DNA of 34,767 nt, from NCBI GenBank assembly GCA_019136515.1, contig JAGVUB010000043.1:1-34767 (forward strand), given 5' to 3'. The translations under genes and the position numbers were made by a program. Positions 1-6,694 of the stretch are shown piece after piece; positions within the stretch are counted from its first letter, which is position 1, and every line of letters begins with the position of its first letter. The notes under the pieces are model-generated. The model had not been told where the DNA came from. It worked only from the letters and a program-made list of their open reading frames with translations, and did not search any database. Source of the stretch: Verrucomicrobiota bacterium (lineage in GTDB: Bacteria; Verrucomicrobiota; Verrucomicrobiia; Opitutales; Opitutaceae).

Positions 1-2
1 CT

Positions 3-980
3 GCCGCGGGCTCGGCGGTGGGGGTGTTTTTCTTTTCACACCCTGCCTTCTGGCAGGAAACCACCCTCCCGCCCAGCCCCCTCAATGCCCTCGCCTATGG
101 GACGGCTGTGGTCTTCGTTACGGCCAACTACAAGCTCTCGTTCGATCATCTGCGGCGGGCGTTGCGGGGCCTGGATGCCTGGCTGCTCGTGCTCGACACC
201 CGCGGGGTGAATGTCTGGTGCGCGGCGGGCAAGGGCACGTTCTCGACCGATGAACTCGTCCGCCGCATCGAAGCGACGGGACTGGCCGGCGTCGTTTCCC
301 ATCGCCGGCTGATCCTGCCGCAACTCGGCGCGGTCGGTGTGGCGGCGCATCGCGTGGCCGAGGCGACGGGGTTCACCGTGATCTATGGACCGGTGTGCGC
401 GGCCGACATTCCCGCGTGGTTGAAGGCCGGGCGGCGGAAGGACGCAGCGATGCGGACCGTGAGCTTCTCGCTCTGGGACCGGCTGGTCCTCGTGCCGGTC
501 GAAATCGCCAACGGGCGTATGCATCTGCTCGTCATGGCGGCGGTGGCGCTTGGGCTGGGCCTGCTCCGCTCGCGCGGCGTGAACGCGCAGCTCGCGGGGG
601 CGTTCGCCGGCTATCTTGTCCAACTGGCCGGCGCTGCGCTCGCGGCCTGTGTCCTTGTGCCGGCGCTGCTCCCTTGGCTGCCGACGCGGTCGTTCTCAAT
701 CAAGGGTGCGACCGTCGGGCTGACCCTGACCGCGGCGCTGGCCGGGTTCGCGGTATCGGCCTCCGGCGGCGCCTTCTGGTCCGTGTTCCAGGGCGGCTGG
801 GCGATCGCCGGTTCGGCGTTGGCGGGCGGTGCCATCGCGGCGTACGTGGGGCTCAACTTCACCGGCGCCACCGTCTTCACCTCCCAATCCGGCACGGTCC
901 TCGAAACCAGGAGGGCGTTGCCGCTCATCGGCGCGGCGGCGGTCGCGGGGCTGGTCTGCCAGATCGTCGGTGCACTCTGA
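3..980 (+). CDS. hgcA: HgcA, corrinoid protein of mercury methylation (5' partial)
   Basis: HgcA is the membrane corrinoid protein that passes a methyl group to Hg(II). The frame is open to the left edge; residues are numbered here from the GTG at 18. The family block VTANYKLSFD is at 34-43 and the cap-helix signature NVWCAAGK at 65-72. Cys68 is the expected lower-axial cobalt ligand (Cys93 in D. desulfuricans ND132). Later conserved parts are HRRLILPQL, GFTVIYGPV and ADIPAWL. The C-terminal half carries about five membrane helices (near 165-182, 190-218, 226-247, 252-276, 300-320) and the HgcA-type motif NFTGATVFTSQSG. Soluble CdhD/AcsC-type corrinoid proteins lack this membrane domain, so they are excluded. 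The stretch before residue 31 does not resemble the usual HgcA N-terminus. The stop is followed 11 bases later by hgcB, so the two genes form one operon. Confidence 0.95.
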   Translation, partial: AAGSAVGVFFFSHPAFWQETTLPPSPLNALAYGTAVVFVTANYKLSFDHLRRALRGLDAWLLVLDTRGVNVWCAAGKGTFSTDELVRRIEATGLAGVVSHRRLILPQLGAVGVAAHRVAEATGFTVIYGPVCAADIPAWLKAGRRKDAAMRTVSFSLWDRLVLVPVEIANGRMHLLVMAAVALGLGLLRSRGVNAQLAGAFAGYLVQLAGAALAACVLVPALLPWLPTRSFSIKGATVGLTLTAALAGFAVSASGGAFWSVFQGGWAIAGSALAGGAIAAYVGLNFTGATVFTSQSGTVLETRRALPLIGAAAVAGLVCQIVGAL

Positions 981-991
981 GGAGAAACACC

Positions 992-1357
992 ATGAGCTTG
1001 CTCTACTACACCTCGGCCATCTCCCTCGAACTCGACGCCTCGCGCTGCACCGGCTGCGGGCGCTGCGTGGACGTTTGCCCGCACGACGTGTTCGCACTCG
1101 TGCCTTCCCAACCGCGGGCGGATGGAACACTCGGTGTACTCCGCACGCCGCGGCGCCACGCGGAGATCGTGCACCGGGAACGCTGCATGGAGTGCGGCGC
1201 CTGTGCCCGGAATTGTGCTACCGAGGCGATTCGCGCCGGCTCCGGGGTCGGCTGCGCCACGGCGATCATCAATGGCATGATCCGCGGCACGGCGCCGGAC
1301 TGCGGTTGCGGCGGTCCCGAGAAGGGAAGTTGCGGCTGTGGCGGCGACTGTTGCTGA
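992..1357 (+). CDS. hgcB: HgcB, 2[4Fe-4S] ferredoxin of mercury methylation
   Basis: HgcB is the ferredoxin partner of HgcA. It is thought to reduce the corrinoid cobalt and to handle Hg(II) or methylmercury. The product has 121 residues. Two CxxCxxCxxxC clusters are visible: Cys19/22/25/29 and Cys65/68/71/75. The family-specific segment GVGCATAIINGMIRG contains Cys88, which matches the essential extra cysteine (Cys73) of the ND132 protein. The C-terminus is a Cys-Gly-rich tail (Cys104, 106, 114, 116) ending in the diagnostic CC pair (120-121). The tail is longer than in the 95-residue ND132 protein. The ATG has a good ribosome binding site, AGGAG at 980-984, which overlaps the hgcA stop. An ordinary ferredoxin is unlikely because the GVGCA segment and terminal CC pair occur right after hgcA. 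Confidence 0.96.
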   Translation: MSLLYYTSAISLELDASRCTGCGRCVDVCPHDVFALVPSQPRADGTLGVLRTPRRHAEIVHRERCMECGACARNCATEAIRAGSGVGCATAIINGMIRGTAPDCGCGGPEKGSCGCGGDCC

Positions 1358-1397
1358 GCGCGGGCCCCGGCCATTCGACGAATCTCAAGGAGTCATT

Positions 1398-1622
1398 ATG
1401 GAAAACGAACAAACCAATTGGCGCAGCGCCCTCCGGCGCGGCTTGATCGCCGGTCTGGCGTTGAGCGGGGCGAGCTATCGCCCGCCTGGCCCGGCCGAAC
1501 TGGAGATCGTCGACGCGCTGCTGAACCCACGGCCGTCGCGCCGCGATGCGCGCTGCTGTGGCGCTTCTTCCACCGCGGTGTGCTGTGCTTCGGTGTTCGC
1601 TCCCTGCTGTGCGGCTGGTTGA
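1398..1622 (+). CDS. Small Cys-rich protein after hgcB (uncertain)
   Basis: This is a 74-residue frame that I do not recognise. It starts at ATG 1398 with AAGGAG at 1387-1392 and a 5-base spacer, one of the best ribosome binding sites in the window, 40 bases after hgcB. The N-terminal part has coding-like third positions. The last 24 residues hold three CC pairs, which could bind a soft metal. From about 1545 the +1 frame (to a stop at 1712-1714) has the better G/C-ending codons and reads as a hydrophobic, Arg-rich segment (LLWRFFHRG, FGVRSLLCGWLIF). The Cys-rich tail may therefore be an artefact of a frameshift, with the true product about 105 residues and overlapping the transporter start. 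The existence of a gene is fairly likely; its C-terminus is not settled. Confidence 0.5.
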   Translation: MENEQTNWRSALRRGLIAGLALSGASYRPPGPAELEIVDALLNPRPSRRDARCCGASSTAVCCASVFAPCCAAG

Positions 1623-1697
1623 TCTTCCCGACTCGATGGCGGGCTGGGCTGATCGGGCTTGTCGCGCGGGTGCGCGCAGATGACAACGTGCGCCGAC

Positions 1698-3068
1698 ATG
1701 GCCGACGCCCTTGAACCCGAGAGTTGGGAGGAAGAGGCCGCGGAACAGGTCGACGAATGGTCGACCGACTCGCTGCGGCTGCTCGGCGGTTTTTGGGAAA
1801 AGGCCGGGGCGATGGCGTGGCCGCGCGATGCGAAGGGCGAGGGCTACTGGGAGTTGCTCAAGGCGCGGCGCGTGGAGATCGCGTACTGCACGCTCTTCGT
1901 CTTCGCCTCGAGCTTCGGGCAGACGTTCTTCCTGTCGCTCTTCAGCCCGTACTGGGGCACGGCGCTCGGGCTCTCCTCGGGCACGCTGGGCTTGGTGTAC
2001 GGACTGGCGACGCTGGCGGCTGGGGCGTTGCTGCCGTTGTCGGGACGTTGGCTCGACAGCGCGCCCTCGGGGCGGGCGGGACTGGTGACATTCGGTGGGC
2101 TCACGGCGGCCTGCCTGGTGGCGGCCGCGGTGTCCAACTTGTGGCTGCTGGCCGCGGCGATGTTTCTCCTGCGTTTCTTCGGCCAGGGGATGTGCGTGAA
2201 CGTGGGCCTCACGCGCGCAGCGCGGTGGTTCGAGCACAACCGCGGCAAGGCCGTGAGCCTCGCGGTGACCGGGTTCCCGCTCGGCGAGGCGGTGCTGCCG
2301 ATCGGGGCGACGCTGCTCATCCACGCGTTGGGCTGGCGGTGGGCCTGGGTGGCGGTCGGTGCGGTGTGTGCGCTGGTGCTGGCTCCGGCGGCCACGGCGT
2401 TGCTGGTGCGGCGCCGCGCGGTGCATGGCGTGGCGCAGGCGCCGGAGGGCGGGCGCGCGGCGACGGCTGCGGAGTTTCTGGAGGTGGTGCGCGACTGGCG
2501 GTTCTGGGCGATGCTCGTCGTCACGGGGCCGGTGCCGTTCGTGGGCACGGGCATCATCTTCTTCCAGGGCATGATCGCCGAGGCGCGCGGCTGGAACGCG
2601 GCGGTGATGCCGACGGGCTTCATCGTGTTCGCGGTCGTGCGGGCGCTCTTCTCGATCTCGGCTGGCGCGTGGGCGGATCGCGTTGGTTCGCTGCGGCTGC
2701 TGGCCCTGCCGACGACGCTGTTCGGCGCCGGGCTGGGCTGCCTCACGCTGGAGTCACCAGTGTTCGCCTACGTGTTCTTCGCGCTGCTCGGGGTGGGCTT
2801 CGGTGCCTCGAGCGGAGTGATGACGACGGCGTGGACGGATCTATTCGGCGCGCAACGGATCGGGCTGATCCGCGGGTTGAGCGGCGCGGTGGGCGTGGTG
2901 TGCACGGCGCTGTCGCCGATGGCCTTCGGCTGGGCACACGACGCCGGCGTGCCGCTCAACGGCGTGTTGTGGGGCAGCGCGGCGTTCATGGCAGTGTGCG
3001 CGTGGCCCATGTGCGGCGTGCTTGCGCGGCGTGGATTGCGGCGCGACGCGCCCGGGGCGGCGGGCTGA
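1698..3068 (+). CDS. MFS transporter, monocarboxylate/oxalate-formate type
   Basis: This is an inner-membrane major facilitator with about 12 helices. The first begins near AYCTLFVFASSFGQTFFLSLFS, shown here only as its start AYCTLFVF. Features of the MCT/oxalate:formate group include an N-half GxLS..GxWLDS-like loop after helix 2, the amphipathic RAARWFEHNRGKA segment after helix 4, and a second-half loop AWADRVGS. The substrate cannot be read from sequence; small carboxylates are the usual guess. An acidic, Trp-rich cytoplasmic extension of about 55 residues precedes helix 1, which is unusual. ATGs at 1680 and 1698 are both possible, and neither has a clear ribosome binding site. I chose 1698 because an open +1 frame ends at 1714 and would overlap it. 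It lies in the same direction after hgcAB, so co-transcription is plausible. Confidence 0.85.
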   Translation: MADALEPESWEEEAAEQVDEWSTDSLRLLGGFWEKAGAMAWPRDAKGEGYWELLKARRVEIAYCTLFVFASSFGQTFFLSLFSPYWGTALGLSSGTLGLVYGLATLAAGALLPLSGRWLDSAPSGRAGLVTFGGLTAACLVAAAVSNLWLLAAAMFLLRFFGQGMCVNVGLTRAARWFEHNRGKAVSLAVTGFPLGEAVLPIGATLLIHALGWRWAWVAVGAVCALVLAPAATALLVRRRAVHGVAQAPEGGRAATAAEFLEVVRDWRFWAMLVVTGPVPFVGTGIIFFQGMIAEARGWNAAVMPTGFIVFAVVRALFSISAGAWADRVGSLRLLALPTTLFGAGLGCLTLESPVFAYVFFALLGVGFGASSGVMTTAWTDLFGAQRIGLIRGLSGAVGVVCTALSPMAFGWAHDAGVPLNGVLWGSAAFMAVCAWPMCGVLARRGLRRDAPGAAG

Positions 3069-3148
3069 TCCCGGGCGTGCCGGGGTCAGCAGTAGCTGGG
3101 GTCTTTGGTGTTGAGCTTCCCGGCGCCGCTCGGCTGGTAGGCCGACAG

Positions 3149-3171
3149 GTAGGGCCGGTCTTCGACCGGCC
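3149..3171 (+). repeat. REP-like palindrome with GTAG foot
   Basis: GTAG at 3149-3152 is followed directly by a perfect 8-base inverted repeat (GGCCGGTC 3153-3160, loop TTC, GACCGGCC 3164-3171). A GTAG foot beside a palindrome is the hallmark of REP elements handled by RAYT transposases. A second element with the same foot lies at 18549. It sits in the 3069-3308 gap between the convergent MFS and alpha-galactosidase genes. No transposase is in the window. Confidence 0.55.
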
Positions 3172-3250
3172 GCTTGGAGTGCGGGCCGGAGGCGCGGGGC
3201 GGAAGTCTTGGGTGTCCGGTCAATGGCCGAACCTACCGGGCCTTCGGGAC

Positions 3251-3291
3251 AGAAGAAAGCCGGCACGCGGAGGGGCGCTCCGGGTGCCGGC
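3251..3291 (-). terminator. Rho-independent terminator of the alpha-galactosidase gene
   Basis: An inverted repeat (GCCGGCAC 3259-3266 with GTGCCGGC 3284-3291) has an inner GGAG/CTCC pairing. On the minus strand it is followed by TTTCTTCT, 18 bases after the alpha-galactosidase stop codon. Confidence 0.65.
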
Positions 3292-3308
3292 CGAGAACTA
3301 CCGGGAGG

Positions 3309-4520
3309 TCACTTCTTCTTGAGCGGGGAAAGGCGGAGGAGGGCGACGTCGTGCGAATCGAGGCGCTTGGTGAAGGCCTTTTCGGTGGTGCCGGCGTCCT
3401 TCTTGTCCCAGATGTCGCGGATCGCGCATTCGCCGCCGAGGAACCACATGTGGTGGAAGTCGACGGAGAGCTCGGCGGTTTGGTCGCCGGTGTTGAGGAG
3501 GGCGAGGGCCCAGGAGCCGTCGGCGAGTTCGCGTACCCAGATTTCGCGGCCGGGCTCGGTGCGGAAGGGCCAGGCGGCCTTGCCGAGGCGGTCCTGGTCG
3601 ATGGCGAGGGCCTCCTTGTCGGTCATGACGGCGAGGATTTCGGGCGAGACGTGGCGGATGTCGGCGCCGGCCATGAGCGGCGCGGCGAGCATGCACCACA
3701 TGGAGAAATGCGCGCGGGACTCGGCGAAGGTCAGGCCGGCGCTGCCGACCTCGAGCATGTCGGGGTCGTTCCAGTGGCCGGGGCCGGCGAACTGGCCGAT
3801 GCCGTTGCCCTGGCCGTCGTTGGGTTGCACGAGGGTGCGCTGGAGATCGAGGATGGTTTTCCAGCCGCGCTCCCAACGTTGCGTGCAGTCGTAGCAGTCG
3901 GTGATGTCGCCGGTGGTGCGCCAGAGGTGGCCCACGTCCTTGGCCCATTCCCAGGGTTTGCTGCCGCCCCATTCGCAGATGCTGAAGACGACCGGGCGGC
4001 CGGCGGCGTAGAGCGCGTCGCGCATGGTGGTGTAGGCCTCCTTCGGGTCGCGGGTGTTGGTGGAGCACCAGTCGTACTTGAGGTAGTCGACGCCCCAGGA
4101 GGCGAAGAGCTTGGCGTCCTGATACTCGTGGCCCTGGCTGCCGGGGAAGCCGCCGCAGGTCTTGGCGCCGGCGCAGGAGTAGATGCCGAACTTGAAGCCG
4201 CGCTCGTGCAGGTAGTCGCCGAGGGCCTTCATGCCGGAGGGGAACTTGGCGGGATCGGCGACGAGGTTGCCCTGCGCATCGCGCTGCATGAGCTGCCAGC
4301 AGTCATCGATGACGATGTAGGTGTAGCCGGCGTCGCGCATGCCATTCTTCACCATGGTGTCGGCGGTCTCCATGATGAGCACCTCGTTGATGTTCGAGGC
4401 GAAGGTGTTCCAGGTGTTGAAGCCCATCGGCGGGGTGAGGGCGAGACCTTCGAACTTCTGGGCGAGGGCCGGCAGCGCGGGAAGCGCTGCGGCGAGGAGC
4501 AGGCTGAGGAGTTTCTTCAT
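3309..4520 (-). CDS. Secreted alpha-galactosidase, GH27
   Basis: The product is a retaining alpha-galactosidase (403 residues) that removes alpha-1,6-galactose from galactomannan, galactoglucomannan or raffinose-type sugars. A signal peptide (MKKLLSLLLAAALPALPALA) fixes the start at 4520 and predicts export. The GH27 barrel follows at once: TPPMGFNTWN (29-38), substrate-binding IDDCW (71-75), nucleophile Asp150 in YLKYDWC, acid/base Asp205 in RTTGDI, and GHWNDPDML. A short C-terminal beta-sandwich (about 320-403) completes the usual two-domain form. Length and motifs are intact, so it should be active. It is divergent from the AraC regulator at 4660, the obvious candidate for its control. The related alpha-N-acetylgalactosaminidases share the fold, but the plant-type motifs favour alpha-galactosidase. 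Confidence 0.92.
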   Translation of the reverse strand: MKKLLSLLLAAALPALPALAQKFEGLALTPPMGFNTWNTFASNINEVLIMETADTMVKNGMRDAGYTYIVIDDCWQLMQRDAQGNLVADPAKFPSGMKALGDYLHERGFKFGIYSCAGAKTCGGFPGSQGHEYQDAKLFASWGVDYLKYDWCSTNTRDPKEAYTTMRDALYAAGRPVVFSICEWGGSKPWEWAKDVGHLWRTTGDITDCYDCTQRWERGWKTILDLQRTLVQPNDGQGNGIGQFAGPGHWNDPDMLEVGSAGLTFAESRAHFSMWCMLAAPLMAGADIRHVSPEILAVMTDKEALAIDQDRLGKAAWPFRTEPGREIWVRELADGSWALALLNTGDQTAELSVDFHHMWFLGGECAIRDIWDKKDAGTTEKAFTKRLDSHDVALLRLSPLKKK

Positions 4521-4586
4521 GGGAGTATTCGGCAGGAGATGAACCGAGGGCGAAAAGTGATGGCACGCCCGGGGAAGGCTGTACGT

Positions 4587-4592
4587 TATACT
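4587..4592 (+). promoter_or_regulatory. Possible -10 element of the AraC-type gene
   Basis: TATACT lies about 70 bases upstream of the chosen start codon in the divergent 4521-4659 gap. It is a near-consensus sigma-70 -10 box in an otherwise G+C-rich stretch. No convincing -35 box is spaced correctly from it, so support is weak. Confidence 0.25.
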
Positions 4593-4659
4593 GTTGCTGC
4601 GAGTGGCGAGCGAGGATCGAAGATTGATCGGGCGGGTGCAAAATGTGATCCTGCAAGGC

Positions 4660-5463
4660 ATGCCGTCGACTGCTCGTTCCGCCGACCCCTTCGCCGTTGT
4701 GCACGGCGCCGCCGAGGAAGTGCGCCGTGACACCTCCTACCACTGGGACAACTCCACGCGGGGCGACCCGGATCAGCTGGTCCTCCAACGCACGCTTGCT
4801 GGCGCCGGATTTTTCCGCGACGCGCAGAGCGAGCGTCTCGTGCCGGCGGGCCACGCGATGCTGTTCACTCAGCGCGAGCCGACGAGTTACGGTTATCCGG
4901 CTGGAGCGACCGAGGCGTACCGTCTCCGGTTTCTGGCGTTCTCGCCCACGGGCGTGCGGCAGCTCTTCGACCGGATCCGCATGGACTTCGGCTCCGTGGT
5001 GCGGCTGCCGGAGGAGTCGGCGGCGGCGGCGTTGTTCGACGAGGTCTTCGACGGCGTGCGGCGGCGCAGCCTGCGGGACCGCTTCCACGAGTCGGAGCTG
5101 CTCTACCGGCTGCTCATCGCGCTCTACCGCGAGCAGGTGCAGGAGGCGCGCGAGCGCGATCCGGTGGAGTTTGGCTGGCACTACCTGCAGAGCCACTTCC
5201 GCTCGCCGATCAACCTGAAGACAGTGGTCGCGAAGTGCGGCATCTCCCGGGAGCACTTCATCCGCGAGTTCCGTCGGCGGCACCGCGAGGCTCCGGGGGC
5301 GATGTTGCGGCGGCTGCGGTTGGAGCATGCGCACGCCATGCTGGCGGCGAGCGAACTGGAGCTGGCCGAGGTGGCGCGGGCGTGCGGGTTCGCCAGCGCG
5401 AACACCTTTGGCCGTGCCTACCGGACGCGCTATGGCCGGAGCCCGCGCGGGCGGAAGGTTTGA
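4660..5463 (+). CDS. AraC-family transcriptional regulator
   Basis: The product is a 267-residue regulator. The N-terminal part (about 1-165) is an effector-binding region of the cupin-like AraC type, weakly conserved. The C-terminal part (about 180-267) is the double helix-turn-helix: first helix pair around NLKTVVAKCGISREHFIREF, second around LAEVARACGFASANTFGRAYRTRYG, which matches the AraC signature closely. It is divergent from the GH27 gene, so it probably activates that gene in response to a galactoside or breakdown product; this is inference from position. The ATG at 4660 was chosen. In-frame GTG codons at 4636 and 4645 and TTG at 4594 are alternatives, and no start has a good Shine-Dalgarno. 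Confidence 0.9.
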   Translation: MPSTARSADPFAVVHGAAEEVRRDTSYHWDNSTRGDPDQLVLQRTLAGAGFFRDAQSERLVPAGHAMLFTQREPTSYGYPAGATEAYRLRFLAFSPTGVRQLFDRIRMDFGSVVRLPEESAAAALFDEVFDGVRRRSLRDRFHESELLYRLLIALYREQVQEARERDPVEFGWHYLQSHFRSPINLKTVVAKCGISREHFIREFRRRHREAPGAMLRRLRLEHAHAMLAASELELAEVARACGFASANTFGRAYRTRYGRSPRGRKV

Positions 5464-5576
5464 TCCGGCAACAGTGCGACGCGAAGGCGGCGAAGGAGGT
5501 GGGATCGGGTCGGCGCTGCATCGATCCGTCGCCAACACTCCGGAGGGCCGAGGCTGCATGCGCCGCGACCGTTTAC

Positions 5577-5678
5577 GCTCACGGTCGTGAACCTAAACTG
5601 TCGGAGCGGTGTGGGTGTTTCCTCATGGCACTGGGGGCGTGTGGCAGTTTGTGCTCACGGTCGTGAAGGTAAACGGTC
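5577..5678. repeat. Two 26-base direct repeats upstream of the cupin gene
   Basis: The 5464-5750 gap holds two copies of a 26-base element (5577-5602 and 5653-5678), starting 76 bases apart and differing at three positions. Each has the small palindrome CACGGTCGTG followed by TAAAC. The second copy starts 98 bases before the cupin start codon. They could be paired operator sites or members of a dispersed intergenic repeat; the rest of the gap shows nothing recognisable. Confidence 0.5.
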
Positions 5679-5750
5679 ACGGTTGAATGGGATGGTCGGA
5701 ACGGGGAAGGGTATCGCGGTGGTGCGGTGTTTCTGTTGCAAAGTCCTGCG

Positions 5751-6098
5751 ATGAGTACGACGCCCCGATTTACCCGCCATGATTCGGTCCCCTACGCGCC
5801 GGCATTGCCCGGCATCGAACGTCGCACGCTCTGCCACGGCGAGCGGATGCTGATGACGGAGTTTCGCCTGAGGGCGGGCAGCGTGCTGCCGGCGCATGCG
5901 CATCCGCACGAACAGACCGGATACCTCGTCTCGGGGCGGCTGCGGCTGCGCCTCGGCGCCGAGGAACGCGAACTGACGGCGGGCGACAGTTGGAGCATCC
6001 CCGGCGGGGTGGAGCATCAGGCGACGATCCTCGAGGACGCGGTCGCGGTGGAGGTGTTCGCGCCGGTGCGCGAAGACTACCTACCGCGAGGCGAATGA
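5751..6098 (+). CDS. Single-domain cupin protein
   Basis: A small cupin of 115 residues. Motif 1 shows the metal-binding pattern as AHAHPHEQTGYLVSG (two His and a Glu). Motif 2 is DSWSIPGGVEHQ, supplying the last His. One-domain cupins of this size bind a metal or small ligand; several are sugar-binding, quercetinase-like or stress proteins, so the reaction cannot be read. The ATG at 5751 is preferred to a GTG at 5727 because it begins at the usual distance before the cupin fold. The GNAT gene starts 17 bases after its stop, suggesting an operon. The two direct repeats upstream may control it. Confidence 0.85.
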   Translation: MSTTPRFTRHDSVPYAPALPGIERRTLCHGERMLMTEFRLRAGSVLPAHAHPHEQTGYLVSGRLRLRLGAEERELTAGDSWSIPGGVEHQATILEDAVAVEVFAPVREDYLPRGE

Positions 6099-6114
6099 GC
6101 CGTTGAGGAAGAGG

Positions 6115-6597
6115 ATGAGTGCCATGCCCGAAGGCCCGGCGATCGAGATTGCCCGTGCGTCGGCGGCCGATGCGGCCGCGCTCCACGAGTTGCAGCGCCT
6201 CGCCTACCGCAGCGAGGCGGAACTTTACGACGACTGGACCATTCCGCCGTTGGTCGAGCCGCTGGCGGCGACCGAGCGGGCGTTGGTGGAGATGCACGTG
6301 CTGAAGGCGATGCAGGGTGGCCGGATCGTCGGCGCGGTGCGCGGCCGAATCGAGGGTGAGACGTGTCAGGTTGGGCGGCTGATCGTGCATCCGGATTGGC
6401 AGGGCCGGGGGCTTGGCACGCGGTTGATGCGGCAGCTGGAGACAGCGTTGCCGGGGGCGCGCCGTTTCGAGCTGTTCACCGGCGAGCGCAGTGCGCGCAA
6501 TCTTCGGTTGTACGTGAGGTGCGGCTACCGTGAGCTGCGCCGAGCGACGCTATCGGAGCGGGTGACGTTGGTTTTTCTGGAGAAGCGCCGGGGCTGA
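6115..6597 (+). CDS. GNAT-family N-acetyltransferase
   Basis: A 160-residue GNAT-fold enzyme that transfers an acetyl group from acetyl-CoA to an amine; the acceptor is unknown. The pyrophosphate-binding motif is clear as VHPDWQGRGLGTRLM. It is followed by the typical beta-strand 6/7 region (FELFTGERSARNLRLYVRCG), where the NLRLYVRCGY part matches the usual end of the fold. ATG 6115 is chosen: AGGA at 6106-6109 lies five bases before it, while TTG 6103 and ATG 6124 are poorer. It follows the cupin gene by 16 bases and is probably co-transcribed. The 6598-6694 gap after it shows no clear terminator. Confidence 0.88.
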   Translation: MSAMPEGPAIEIARASAADAAALHELQRLAYRSEAELYDDWTIPPLVEPLAATERALVEMHVLKAMQGGRIVGAVRGRIEGETCQVGRLIVHPDWQGRGLGTRLMRQLETALPGARRFELFTGERSARNLRLYVRCGYRELRRATLSERVTLVFLEKRRG

Positions 6598-6694
6598 GGG
6601 GGAGGGGCGAAGCCGGGATGGCCTGAACGGCGCCTGCCGGGTCTTCGCTGGGAAAACGGCTGGCCAGCGGGGCGGGGCGGCGCAGGCTGCGGGA

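Noticed and set aside
17-65. A cobalamin riboswitch before or within the start of hgcA, suggested by nested hairpins and the corrinoid context
   Set aside because: No B12 box or other conserved cobalamin riboswitch sequence is present, and the region is open in the hgcA frame.
1038-1090. HgcB as an ordinary 2[4Fe-4S] ferredoxin of central metabolism
   Set aside because: The GVGCATAIINGMIRG segment, the CC terminus and position directly after hgcA are specific to HgcB.
3149-3171. Terminator of the MFS gene
   Set aside because: The hairpin lies about 80 bases after the stop, lacks a T-run and has a GTAG foot, so a REP-like element is the better reading.
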